Assembly (NCBI GenBank): GCA_020636005.1
Contig: JACJYR010000004.1
Location: 677,729 to 741,728 of the forward strand
Source: Lewinellaceae bacterium
GTDB taxonomy: Bacteria; Bacteroidota; Bacteroidia; Chitinophagales; Saprospiraceae
Direction: 5' to 3'
Length of the DNA: 64,000 bases
The position numbers and the translations under genes were made by a program. The notes beneath the pieces were generated by a model that was not told the origin of the DNA, made no database searches, and saw only the letters and a program-made list of their open reading frames with translations. Shown here piece by piece: positions 50,201-57,963 of this stretch (its first letter is position 1; each line of letters starts with the position of its first letter).

Positions 50201-53200
50201 ATTGAGATAGTTCCAGTGCTTGCAGCTACTCCATTGACATATATGGTGCCGGTGTTACCATTGAGTGTGATAGCAACATGGGTCCATTGTCCTGTAGTAA
50301 GCGCTGTTGTTTGAATATATTGTTCTCCACCAGAGCTACTGGTCGTGATGGCAAATCGCATTGTATTTGAGCTTGAACTCGGTGTCAGGTACATGTACCT
50401 GGTGGTATTATCACCAAAATCAAATATTCGTTCCCAATCATTTGATGTATTATCATCCCATTTCACCCAACAAGCTATTGTAATATCATTGTAGCTGTTC
50501 AATATGCCGGATGGCAGGGCAACGTAATCATTTACCCCGTCCAGGTTGATAGCCTGTCCAATTTGTCCAGTTGAGTAGGTTGGGCCATTGTAAGCAGTCC
50601 CATTGTTTGAACCTGTATTATCATTGGTATTATTTTCAAAATCATATTGAAAGTTAGGGTTCAATAGTAGGTTACTCGATGCAGTTGTGTTGTCAACTGG
50701 AGATACCAGACCTGGGTGTACCCGGTCGAGTGCCTGCGAAGGGTCGGACAGGTAGAGCTGTTTGTAAACATTGGTGGTACTTGCAATATGCGTAGCCGTT
50801 TGGGTACCTCCACAACCCGTGACACTGGCGGTAATGGTGGAAGCGCCTGTCCAGGAGGGCAAATAATTTACCATTCCCGAGTTTGAGTTGATGGTAAGGC
50901 CTGCGGCCAAACTGGTTGCATCCAGGCTATAAGTTATGGTTCCTCCATTGTTTGCAGACGCAGAGTAGGTTACATTTCCATTTCCAGCCGCACGGGTAGA
51001 AGTAGCACCCAGTGCAAAAGTGATACTACCATTCGGCAAAGTGGTGATGGTGTGGGCAGCTGTTTTAGGGCCGTTGCAACCATTTGCCGTAGCCGTGATG
51101 GTGGAAGTTCCGTTCCACCCGGCAGCGTAACTGACGACCCCGGTAGAGGCGTTGATGATATTGCCTGCGGCAATGCTGGCTGCATCGAGGCTGTAGGTGA
51201 TACCCGTGGTGTTGGAGGCCGAAGCTGAATAAGTCACCGAGCCACCAGCCTGGCAACGGGTGGAGGAAGCTCCCAATGCAAATACAGGGGCAGTCACTGA
51301 CAAGGTATGGGTGACCGTATGCGTCGCTGTTTTTGGCCCGCCACAACCTGCGGCACTCGCCGTAATGGTAGAAGTGCCCGTCCAACCCGCCGTGAAAGTT
51401 ACTGCCCCGGTGGAAGCATTGATGGTGTTCCCCGCAGACAAACTGGTAGCATCCAAGCTGTAAGTGAGGCTCGTTGCATTCGTCGCCGATGCCGTGTAAG
51501 TGACAGTACCCGTGCCCTGGCAACGGGTGGAGTTTGTACCCAACACGAAGATGGGTGTGGTCACCGTGGGTGTAGTTGTGACCACATGAGTAGCCGTTTT
51601 TGGGCCACCGCAACCGCTCGCAGTGGCGGTGATAGTCGTGTTCCCTCCCCATCCGGGAGCGTAGGTTACTGTTCCTGTTACCGGACTGATGGTATTGCCT
51701 GCGGCAAGGCTTGCCGCATCGAGGGTGTAGGTGATACCTGTGGTATTGGTTGAAGTAGCCGAATAGGTGGCGCTGCCTGCGCCCTGGCAACGGGAGGAAG
51801 TTGCGCCCAGCGCAAAAACTGGCGTGCCGATGGTGGGCGTACAAAGGTCAAAACTGAGCGGTTGCGTGTCGGTGACCGTATTCTCAAAGCCTTCTTTGGC
51901 GGTAGCCGGCAAGGTAAACGTGCCGCTGGAGAAAGGGGTAATCCAGTTGTATTCGTAAGTCCTGGTGCAGCCTGCTGTAGCGACAGAAGTGGCTGCTATG
52001 GTGCTACCCGTTGGGGTAATAGTGATGTTCATGCCATTGATGTCACTGTACCCAAAGGGGTCGGTCACAACGGCACGGGGATAAACGTGGGTGCCGCCAA
52101 CAGTGTTCGTGATGATATTGCCGCCCGGATAAGGGGCATCGCAAACTGCATAGGAGACGATGTCGATGTAGGTCGAGACCGGCAGCGATATTTTGGAAGG
52201 CTTGGTTTGGGAATCGTATTGGATAGCAATCTTTACATTCGGTTCATAAGTGGTCACGGTCAGTGAAATGGCTTCGCCTGCTGGTACCGTCACATCCGAA
52301 TCGAGTGATTTAGACCAGGTGAGCAACCCGGTGCCACTGTTGTAGGTGGGGTTGGTCAGGGTCATGAAGGTCGTTGAGCCATATTTCAGCGTAGCTGTGA
52401 TATTGGGGCTGGCAGGCAGTGAACCTGAAGAAACGGCGATATAGTTTGTCACAGAAACCGTCCCTCCGGCAGGCATCTGGAGTGGGGTACACATTGCCGG
52501 GCTTTGGGTAAAAGTGGTGGAGATGGGGTCGGCGGATGGCGGCAGCGTAATGACCTGCAAGGTAGGCTTCACTGAGCCTTCCGAAGAATAAAAATTTAGC
52601 GACCTTGCCAAGTTACCTGGGTCTAATAAGACCAGCCCATAATTGGGGTAGGTGCCAGTGACCCAGCCGTTCACCAAGCTCGAAATGTCAATGGACATGG
52701 TCTGGGTAGGCTCACCCAATGAGATAGCCGAGGTAAATGAGGTTGACCCTTCAATGGTGCTGGAATAGTCCCCGCCCGCCGAAGTCCATGGGCTGGCCCA
52801 GGAGACGGTTGACTCTGTCCAATCCTTAGTAAGGCGGTGTACTTCGATTGGAACCGGCACGTTGTAGCTGGAACGTACCTCCACTTTTAAAATAGCGGAA
52901 CTAACTGTTTGTCCAGCCAATCCCGAAACGTCAAATTTGAGCACTGATTTCAAATACTGGCTGCCAGCGCTGAAGGCGCCCACCTGAAAGTTAATATCCC
53001 CTCCATAGTTGGTGGTGGGGTTGGTGCTGTAGAGCATTGCGTCATCTGTTGCTGTGAACGACTGCGTTACTGCACCTGCGGTGTAGGTGATTGTTAATAC
53101 TGGGCGGTTATCAACCGTTGAATTCTCCCTACTGGCAAATACCTTGTAAAATGCAGTTGGTTCAGTCTCCATTTTTAACAAAACACCCTGGTTATTGGAA

Positions 53201-56200
53201 GGATTGTTGACCCAGCTTTGCACCATATTCGGAATATTCCATGAATAGGCACCATCTCCCGCTACCGAAATGGTATTCTCTGCGGTGGCATTGTAATCGC
53301 CACCTGCTGTCGTCCAGTTGGTGCCACTCTGCCGTTGAGTCCAGTTTGCTACGGTTGTTGAGCCATAGCATGACGAAGTTCCCTCTGTCCAAGCATTCGT
53401 GATTTGGTGGGCACTGACATTTACTGCCGTGGAACTATTGCCGGTTCCGCCCGTAGCTCCGCCACCGATTTTTACCAAAGTCATGGTTGCCGAGGTGATC
53501 GTCGCACCCGCTGGGATACCTGATAAATCAAATTTTATCATTGGATGGTCCAACGCCGAGCTGCTGCCATTTAGATAGATCCCAGTACAGCCTCCCCAAT
53601 TTTTAGTGGGTGATGCCTGGTCAATGTCAGTATCTGCAGCAGCAGAAAGTGTAACCGTTGTTGGGGTACCAACACTTACCCCGGCAATCGTTGCCGAATT
53701 CGCCGTCGTCCCATCCGCCGTGGCCACTGGGTCCACCCGGTCAAGCGCCTGTGAGGGGTCGGTGAGGTAAAGCTGTTTGGTGACGGAGTTTTTCACGGTG
53801 TAAGTAGCTGTAGCAGTACAGGAGCCAGCATCGGTGACGGTCACCTTGTAAATCCCCGCTACTATTCCGGTCAAATCCTGAATATTGGCCTGCCCGGAAG
53901 GAACTACCCCCCCACTGCTGGCGCTCCAGGCATAAGCATAAGGTGAAGTACCATTCGTCACCGTCAAATCTATTGCCCCGTTGGAAGAGCCTGCAGGAAC
54001 TGCGTTGTTTACTGCACCGGAAATGTTGATAGCAGTGGGTTGGGTAAGGGTAAAATTAGCAACTGCTGCACAGGATGCGGCATCGGATACCGTCACATTG
54101 TAATCCCCTGCCACAAGCCCAGTCCGGTTCTGCAAGTTGCCCGCTGAACCAATGTCAGACCAATTAAAAGTATATGGGGCAATCCCACCGGAAGGTGAAA
54201 GGTTGATAGCACCATTGGTAGCACCAAAGCATGGCGTCACGTCCACTTGCGTGCTTGCAAGGGAAAAACTACAACCCATGCCAAATGTAAAGTACTGCCC
54301 ATTGGTGAAGTCCACGTTAGCTTCCCAGTTGGTGCCGTTCAGGGTCATAGGTATGGAAGTGGCACCAGCGGCAAAATTGCCGTCGGCATCTACCAACAAG
54401 AAAACGGGGTTCGTTCCTTCGTTGGGTAGGCCGTTGGTGCCGCTGTTGTCGGCCACCCGTATTCTCACCGTGCCAACGACCCCTGTTTCCTGTACTTTCC
54501 AGGTCCGGGTCACAATCTGGCTTCCAAGTGGAGCGCCCGTGGCTGTCCAGGCTGCCACCGAACCGGCATTGTCGCCCCAGACGAGGGCAGATTTGTCAAT
54601 CAGGAAATCCTGGAGGTTGGAAGCATTATCGGTGGCGATGGTGCCGCCATTGCCGATGACTACCTGCAAACCTGCGTTGCTTGATTTGGATTGTTTTTGG
54701 TTGAGGGACGAAAGGTCATCCCGGGCGATACCGGCAATATTGTTTTTGTGTCCACTATTGGTTGTCCCGTTCCAGAAAATAGTCGTCCCGTTGGAGGCGA
54801 TATAATTTAGAGGTGAAGTTTGGTCCAAGGTAATACCATATTTAATGGCCAGATAGGAGTTCACCTGATTTACCTGAGTGGTTGTAAGGTTGGTAGGGAA
54901 AACAATAATTTCAGGAATGTTCCCAATCCAAAGCGGGCCATTTGCTATTGCAGGATAGGCGCCAATGTTACCACCAGCGATCGTTCTATTATTGGTAGAG
55001 GTTTGCGTAACCCGTTGTACCCCAAAGCTTGATAGTACGACTTGTGTACCTGTGTATTTCCCATCAAGCAATGCTACTTTATTGCCAGCGAATTCCCCAA
55101 CTGTACTAATGGCATCATTGCCCCAGGTAACAGTTGCGCCATTGTCAGTAGATGCTTGTCTGCCCAAACCAAACATTTGGCTGGTGTTCCCGGTACCATA
55201 CGTTAATATATTGGCCCAACTTGCCGCAGGGGTGTTCGTATGGTTGGCAACGGCAAACATTTCGACCTGTGATGCCCCCGTCGGCAATCCTGTCAGGTTT
55301 TGAATGGCGAGATAATCGTCGGTGCCATCAAAAGTCAAGGCAGGATTGAAGTTGAACACCGAACTTGAGACTAAAGGTTTGTTCGTAGCAGTAGATTGAA
55401 CGCCGTTGCGGTTGTTGCCAGAATAGTCGGCCCAAGTCATGGTGGAACCTGTTGATATCCCAGCATCGGCTTTCAGCCACATAGCGGCACCCGCCACCCC
55501 GCCCGGCAAATAAGCTTTGCAATCCGGGTCGGCAGCATCTATCAGCCCATCACCATCGTCGTCTATGCTGTTGTCACAAATCTCCGCTGGGGTACAAATT
55601 TCCTTGAATGAAATCTGGTCCAACCAAACGCCAGCCATTGATTCACCCAAATTAAAAATTAGGCCGATGTGGCCAGTATTGGTAGTATTTACCTGGAAGT
55701 TATAGGAAAACGTCTGGGCTGTTGTCGTGAGCGCAACGGTTTGAAACCAATAGTTATCATATGGAGATTGGTCAAGTTGGAGCATTGCACTGATGTTCCG
55801 GTTAGCGGTGGCCTTTGCTTGGAAGGAAACATTGTAAGTTTTACCGACTACAATGCTTAGCCCCTGTTGTGCTAATTGTACATGCCAATCGGTGCCCGTG
55901 GTTTGGGTAATATTGGTATATACGCTGTTCACCCCGGAGAGTTTACTGGTATTATCCACACTATAGGTGGCAGTGTTGCCACTCTGAATATACAGTTCCC
56001 AGGTTGATAAACCCAAGTCAAACTCAGTATTGTCAAGAAAAGAACAGTCAGAATCTGCGCAGTCAATGAAGCCGTCGCCGTCATCGTCAACGCTATTGTT
56101 GCAAATCTCAGGAACAGCACAAACTTCGCTAAAAGAAATATTGTCCAACCATACGTTAGCTGTTGATTCACCCAAATTAAAATATAAGCCAACGTGTCCT

Positions 56201-57963
56201 ACATTGGTGGAGTTAGCCTGAAAATAGAATGAATAAGTCTGACCCGTGGTCGTGAGCGTAAGGGGCTGGTACCAATAAGTATCCCATGGTGATTGGTCAC
56301 CTTGCAGCATTACGGTGATACTCCGCGTAGCTGCCGCTTTTGCCTGGAAAGTGACATTGTAGGTTTTACCCGCCACAATGCTTTTTCCCTCTTGTGTAAA
56401 TTGAATATGCCAATCGGTGCCTGAAGCTTGAGAAATGTTCATATATGCGCTGTTCACCCCGGAGAGTTTGTTGGTATTATCTACACTGCGAGTGGCGGTG
56501 TTGCCACTCTCCAAATACAGTGACCAGCCTGTAAAACCATTGTCAAATTCGTTATTGGTAAGAAAAGTACAATCTGAATCTGCACAGTCAATCAGTCCGT
56601 CGCCGTCATCGTCTATGGCATTGTTGCAGATTTCTACAGGTTGTGTTGAAAAATTTATCACAAGGACCGGTGCAGACGCTGGCACCCCATCGTAAGACTG
56701 TGCCGTACGGGTAGCCGTCGTTGGCCCAGTGGCCATGATGACCATACTGTTGCCGCTGGCCCAGCCTGAGCGGTTTACTATTTCCTGTATTATCGAAGCA
56801 ATGTTTGATGTCTGGTAGGTCTGACCGATGATGTTCCAATCGGCGGGGCTCCAGGAGACCGTGGCAGCAGTTTTAGTCCTCGAAGATATGTTCCCAGAAC
56901 TCGAAGTGAATGTAGGTGCATTGTCAATTGCCTGACCACTGAGCGTCAGCGTTACTGCGCCTGTATTGGTGGCTTTGGCAGTGAACTGGACATAAGCACT
57001 CGTGATGGTAGCCCCTTTGGGAATGGTGATGTTGTTAAAACGCATCCCGCTTTGCTGGTTGGAGCTGCCATCCTGCACCAGTTCGATGTCGTTACTGGTC
57101 AAGGATACTGCCCCACCAGAGAGATTTTCCTCTGCATCGTCACTGCTGGCAGAGACCATACTGGAAATGCTACCTAACGTCGATGTAGTGGTTGGCACAA
57201 TCGAAACAGCACCAATTGTCCAACTGGCACTGGAGGATGTCCACTGCATAGCCACTGAAGCTGCCCCTGCTTTGGTACTGCCAGATCCAGCAATGGAACT
57301 GTTCATTGTTTGGTCCCAATATTCCGTTTGCCCGCTGCCTGGTAAAAGGTTAGTAGAAGCATTATTAAAGCCCACCACACTATACACCAATTCGCCAACA
57401 GCCGATGCGGCTGTCACAGTTGCGGTGGTACTACTTCCCTGAGCCGTTACTAAAGTTCTAAAAGGGGAAGTTTGATTGACTCCCGAAAACGACATCACCC
57501 CAATGACCCCATTTTCACTTGCGCTATTCGAAACCACCACATTGTAGGTGCCGACCGGGGGTGCTTTCAAGTACCAGATTTCAATCCTGCTTTGGTTGGA
57601 GTTGGAAAACTTACCAAGTTTTGTGAGGGCCAATCCGTTGTAAGTAACTGAATTGACAGATTGTCCAGGTTGCTGCGCAGAGACCCCTACTACTAAAAGT
57701 TTATTTGACCCACTTGCATTGGTGTAAGAAATGGTGGCGCTGCTGGAATTGTTGAAGGTGCCGTAAGTGGAAGTGCCTGCTGTAACCTGGGCAGAAGCAG
57801 ATTCAACGATTCCAAGACTGGCTATCAATATGAGGAGAAGCTGAAAAGTTGACAACTTCCAGTTGTCCAGTATTTTTTTGGCAAAACTGCCCCCAAATGA
57901 AATAATGGAAAAAAATAAGAAGGTAGTTGCCTGTGCGAGAATCTTGTGTTGATATGTACTCAT
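41287..57963 (-). CDS. Giant secreted mosaic adhesin-like protein with shared C-terminal module (5558 aa)
   Basis: The ATG at 57963 is preferred by alignment with the 948-residue paralogue's start; an ATG at 57999 adds 12 residues. Approximate residues: two hydrophobic leader segments within the first 55; beta domain 59-255; DNRLRE-like 265-438; two CBM4/9-like 465-618 and 645-792; LamG/DUF8202-like 822-1222 (NNIAGIARDDLSSLNQKQS); two SprB repeats to 1388; two DNRLRE 1432-1805; duplicated block A 1808-2402; LamG 2425-2638; block B 2642-3132; cadherin/Big_9-like; IgGFc-binding-like 3238-3711; Big_9-like; SdrD_B-like and MAM-like; three PKD-like; then the shared 750-residue tail (tandem-Ig, HYR, three lectin-like repeats, HYR, C-terminal module 5292-5558). 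Six MopE-like linkers are present. No protease or glycosidase active site is seen. It is probably a long surface fibre binding polysaccharide or protein. Confidence 0.93.
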   Translation of the reverse strand: MSTYQHKILAQATTFLFFSIISFGGSFAKKILDNWKLSTFQLLLILIASLGIVESASAQVTAGTSTYGTFNNSSSATISYTNASGSNKLLVVGVSAQQPGQSVNSVTYNGLALTKLGKFSNSNQSRIEIWYLKAPPVGTYNVVVSNSASENGVIGVMSFSGVNQTSPFRTLVTAQGSSTTATVTAASAVGELVYSVVGFNNASTNLLPGSGQTEYWDQTMNSSIAGSGSTKAGAASVAMQWTSSSASWTIGAVSIVPTTTSTLGSISSMVSASSDDAEENLSGGAVSLTSNDIELVQDGSSNQQSGMRFNNITIPKGATITSAYVQFTAKATNTGAVTLTLSGQAIDNAPTFTSSSGNISSRTKTAATVSWSPADWNIIGQTYQTSNIASIIQEIVNRSGWASGNSMVIMATGPTTATRTAQSYDGVPASAPVLVINFSTQPVEICNNAIDDDGDGLIDCADSDCTFLTNNEFDNGFTGWSLYLESGNTATRSVDNTNKLSGVNSAYMNISQASGTDWHIQFTQEGKSIVAGKTYNVTFQAKAAATRSITVMLQGDQSPWDTYWYQPLTLTTTGQTYSFYFQANSTNVGHVGLYFNLGESTANVWLDNISFSEVCAVPEICNNSVDDDGDGFIDCADSDCSFLDNTEFDLGLSTWELYIQSGNTATYSVDNTSKLSGVNSVYTNITQTTGTDWHVQLAQQGLSIVVGKTYNVSFQAKATANRNISAMLQLDQSPYDNYWFQTVALTTTAQTFSYNFQVNTTNTGHIGLIFNLGESMAGVWLDQISFKEICTPAEICDNSIDDDGDGLIDAADPDCKAYLPGGVAGAAMWLKADAGISTGSTMTWADYSGNNRNGVQSTATNKPLVSSSVFNFNPALTFDGTDDYLAIQNLTGLPTGASQVEMFAVANHTNTPAASWANILTYGTGNTSQMFGLGRQASTDNGATVTWGNDAISTVGEFAGNKVALLDGKYTGTQVVLSSFGVQRVTQTSTNNRTIAGGNIGAYPAIANGPLWIGNIPEIIVFPTNLTTTQVNQVNSYLAIKYGITLDQTSPLNYIASNGTTIFWNGTTNSGHKNNIAGIARDDLSSLNQKQSKSSNAGLQVVIGNGGTIATDNASNLQDFLIDKSALVWGDNAGSVAAWTATGAPLGSQIVTRTWKVQETGVVGTVRIRVADNSGTNGLPNEGTNPVFLLVDADGNFAAGATSIPMTLNGTNWEANVDFTNGQYFTFGMGCSFSLASTQVDVTPCFGATNGAINLSPSGGIAPYTFNWSDIGSAGNLQNRTGLVAGDYNVTVSDAASCAAVANFTLTQPTAINISGAVNNAVPAGSSNGAIDLTVTNGTSPYAYAWSASSGGVVPSGQANIQDLTGIVAGIYKVTVTDAGSCTATATYTVKNSVTKQLYLTDPSQALDRVDPVATADGTTANSATIAGVSVGTPTTVTLSAAADTDIDQASPTKNWGGCTGIYLNGSSSALDHPMIKFDLSGIPAGATITSATMTLVKIGGGATGGTGNSSTAVNVSAHQITNAWTEGTSSCYGSTTVANWTQRQSGTNWTTAGGDYNATAENTISVAGDGAYSWNIPNMVQSWVNNPSNNQGVLLKMETEPTAFYKVFASRENSTVDNRPVLTITYTAGAVTQSFTATDDAMLYSTNPTTNYGGDINFQVGAFSAGSQYLKSVLKFDVSGLAGQTVSSAILKVEVRSSYNVPVPIEVHRLTKDWTESTVSWASPWTSAGGDYSSTIEGSTSFTSAISLGEPTQTMSIDISSLVNGWVTGTYPNYGLVLLDPGNLARSLNFYSSEGSVKPTLQVITLPPSADPISTTFTQSPAMCTPLQMPAGGTVSVTNYIAVSSGSLPASPNITATLKYGSTTFMTLTNPTYNSGTGLLTWSKSLDSDVTVPAGEAISLTVTTYEPNVKIAIQYDSQTKPSKISLPVSTYIDIVSYAVCDAPYPGGNIITNTVGGTHVYPRAVVTDPFGYSDINGMNITITPTGSTIAATSVATAGCTRTYEYNWITPFSSGTFTLPATAKEGFENTVTDTQPLSFDLCTPTIGTPVFALGATSSRCQGAGSATYSATSTNTTGITYTLDAASLAAGNTISPVTGTVTYAPGWGGNTTITATASGCGGPKTATHVVTTTPTVTTPIFVLGTNSTRCQGTGTVTYTASATNATSLTYSLDATSLSAGNTINASTGAVTFTAGWTGTSTITASAAGCGGPKTATHTVTHTLSVTAPVFALGASSTRCQAGGSVTYSASASNTTGITYSLDAASIAAGNIINASTGVVSYAAGWNGTSTITATANGCNGPKTAAHTITTLPNGSITFALGATSTRAAGNGNVTYSASANNGGTITYSLDATSLAAGLTINSNSGMVNYLPSWTGASTITASVTGCGGTQTATHIASTTNVYKQLYLSDPSQALDRVHPGLVSPVDNTTASSNLLLNPNFQYDFENNTNDNTGSNNGTAYNGPTYSTGQIGQAINLDGVNDYVALPSGILNSYNDITIACWVKWDDNTSNDWERIFDFGDNTTRYMYLTPSSSSNTMRFAITTSSSGGEQYIQTTALTTGQWTHVAITLNGNTGTIYVNGVAASTGTISIDPSSITPTLNYIGRSQWSADPYFDGKIDDFRIYGSALSASQISSLANGSSSPNVATFTQNPALCSPLTIKTGQPITITNYISNVSGSMPANPNITAELKYGGSNIITFTSPTYSGGLLTWTGTIPSDVTVPAGQAITLEITNNQPSVSFKIDYDSQTKPSKIELPVSTFIDINSYAVYNAPYPGGSIILSTTTGTTVYPRAVVTDPFGFSDITAMNITITPSGSTVAANSVATGGCTRTYEYAWNTTSLGGTYALTATAKEGFENAVSDLQALNFDICSPAIGSPAFALGATSTRCQGAGTVTYTATSTNSTGMTYSLDAASLTYGNTINPATGAVTYLAGWNGTTVITATATGCGGPKTATHTVNLNPNVGTPVFTLGASSYRCQAAGTVTYTASATNSTGITYSLDAASISGGNTINASTGVVTYAAGWFGTTIITASAAGCNGPAIATHTVAVANAVGTPVFDLGASSVRCGGGAFFYTATAQYSTGITYSLDAASLAAGNTINAATGQVNFTASWKSASTITATATGCGGSKTATHTVTISSACPPIALDDAANGQGGSPLFINVLANDSDVNNNINPSSISIVTSPVNGSAVLSNGQVVYLPNGTYEGVDVFTYRVCDFTSPTPLCDTATVIVTIDPTTVDACSEAVRGQIYYLPFPEQDVRTALIASTVSWALPIPSNNIRTVISVKIPYPGMTLIWDHWEDGFEADPNTPTQTTTQIWGDGNPYNGIAPGYPNDILPSGAAIVLDNTMPSAPRVASNIFYDGKDKIVSSGAITVTQVSGEPSIIGKQGMKTNVTPVANFGKSFTIPVGQNFNSQDFAYTALFIRASENNTTINIDKDNNGTFETTTTLNEGQSYFLNGGVLSGATVTGSAPIGVDVHYGGIDGYSSREIPIFPATWYSDTYYTPVPTTASPDSAVVMLYNSLNRSLDINWNFGTSSSGTVTVPAKKAIRFPLNLSSTNAYKFTNPTGEAFTAIEIIDSYTPGGGGNLGPDFDWAFNLISENRLTNFAAIAWAPGGTDATVNGNPIWVTPTANTTIYVKYDGDVLNGGSTSPCGMHYDVSYSVNKLSYKKLFDSDNDQSGLAVFTCDGTDIAAVYGEDPSVAGAAFPYWDVGSTIQPFCGDKLILANDDRAYTLTNQPVTVAVLKNDWGFLATIDPATLATLGYRQPSNGSVTVNSNGTILYTPNLGFVGTDTLEYGICSTPGSPPNVVCDRAFVIIVVNSCPSPSQRNLISGKVFLDKNKDGVNNDGGTGFTPGKVYLYVDGNCNSTINTGELADSVSVDSSGTYQFILYPEKIVSDNFDGTGGASTCASGSDGTAAWATNWVDAGEGGSTGYCVSPAQSAANTDAEIVQDGAFGYALRLDDNNVSATRTLNLSGATYAFLSFSYRRASTSLTSGEDIYVQVSTNGSSFTTIYTISGTGSTDAAYVTVYNQNISSFAATNTYIRFLTNNSVDEADYVFIDNVSIRYLKYPQCYITKIEPSLIPADYSLTTAGQHAMTANNAATCLAPYDFGIAKGSTSISGTLYNDPNGLSDGQVNGTPFGNPSGATVYAYLVDVTGEVRFKTTVNSANGTFTFPQADINSTFTLMVSASNLTLFTPAPTAASFPAGWASAGENYGTNNGAGTGNEAGIPNSIITVKTGNIALTGVKIGIQQVNAGPDRVICFGGTATMGAVTSPGTWTAKAGNPGTATITSPTSPTSTITNFSQPGMYYFFWSNNGISDSASVKVDSLPLANAGPDQTICFGASANLTASGGTIYNWNNGLGAGASKTVMPASTTTYTVTVTNAAGCTATDEVIVTVNPLPVANAGADLGVCAGASANLTATGGVSYDWDNGLGAGASKSVTPASTTTYTVTVTAANGCTATDQVVVTVNALPAANAGADVSICTNASTTLFASGGTSYAWDNGLGAGASKTVTPASTTTYTVTVTGANGCTATDQVVVTVAPCPEVCNNGLDDDGDGLTDCVDPDCGAPAITNVSHNNPTNCPLLNNGQITITATGTSLEYSIDGGTSYQTSNLFTGLSAGSYYIRIRNSTSGCLIDYTGNPVVINNPVCIEICTNGIDDDGDGLIDCADSDCAPDAYAGSDVNICFSFSHTLSASATGGAMPYTYNWDNGLGVGQSHTVSPLVTTIYHVTITSASGCSSMDSVIVTVTVCPEDCTNGIDDDGDGLIDCDDPDCQAVGQPQLMWDSYNTCPGVVLQEQVIFNDANLQNAAYSISSVPSHGTVSINNNGVFVYTPTSNSCSDDKFVYQVCNQATGCCDTASVFLTFGDGAPPTLANVPADITISCDDAVPAAPLVYGIDGCPGIFISFDEDYDDISSGSCQSYTITRTWTATDMCGNTGSATQTITVQDVVAPEIFRVYTLSNGKRLAAGVSQKTTNQWKYVQFPINFNEKPLVFSQVISDNEPSAVTVRVRNVSVEGFELMLREQESSNGVHSEEQVAWMALEPGALADSSRLQSFLVANVTNSAKTITFAPAYTGLAPVFMASVQTTKDADPVAVRYSSLTTGSVQVNLQEEISKDAETVHANEDLAYLALKSGQMLTDEKGEIFGESGLVALTDNWVTVNLARKYNKPSVLFGGLLNGGDPATIRVRNVTANSFQVKIKEWDYLDGTHASTSTGYIVVEGSVPAVNGSFCDGTAPDLIPGYNLFATDNCDNQVVFEYNESTSAGAAGLVASRTWTAVDDCGNSAQGVRKDTCTMAAVKLKAYLYGALIGNGTNALMRDDLRTKGFIPLTEPYSNMPGYVHKGQGGGETITPQMLEITGPNAIVDWVFVEVRAADESHNVLSTCSALLQRDGDIITFEGDSVFYFPDLQEGDYYVAVRHRNHLGLMSNLVEYLTTSDVPQFDFRYTTMQVNGTNHGGVNIGLDKRAMWPGDFNNDRRVIFQGPGNDIFHLFSKVLSDPENHDYLANFISLGYQTDDLNMDGKAIFQGPGNDRSMLLFNTILNHPGNPYNLANFVVLEKLP
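48570..50040 (-). repeat. Internal duplication block B of the 5558-residue protein
   Basis: A second copy of block A: TFTQNPALCSPLTIKTGQ, YDSQTKPSKIELPVSTFID, AVVTDPFGFSDITAMNITI, then four FALGATSTRCQGAG-type units, the last degenerate (VRCGGGAFFY). A LamG domain (50050-50690) separates the two blocks. Confidence 0.8.
50760..52540 (-). repeat. Internal duplication block A of the 5558-residue protein
   Basis: It starts with TFTQSPAMCTPLQMPAGG, continues through YDSQTKPSKISLPVSTYID, PYPGG and AVVTDPFGYSDINGMNITI, and ends in five tandem units of the type FALGATSSRCQGAG..TYS ... SLDAAS.AAGNTI. Block B (48570-50040) repeats the same order with four units. The DNA is visibly similar over about 1.5 kb. 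Confidence 0.8.
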
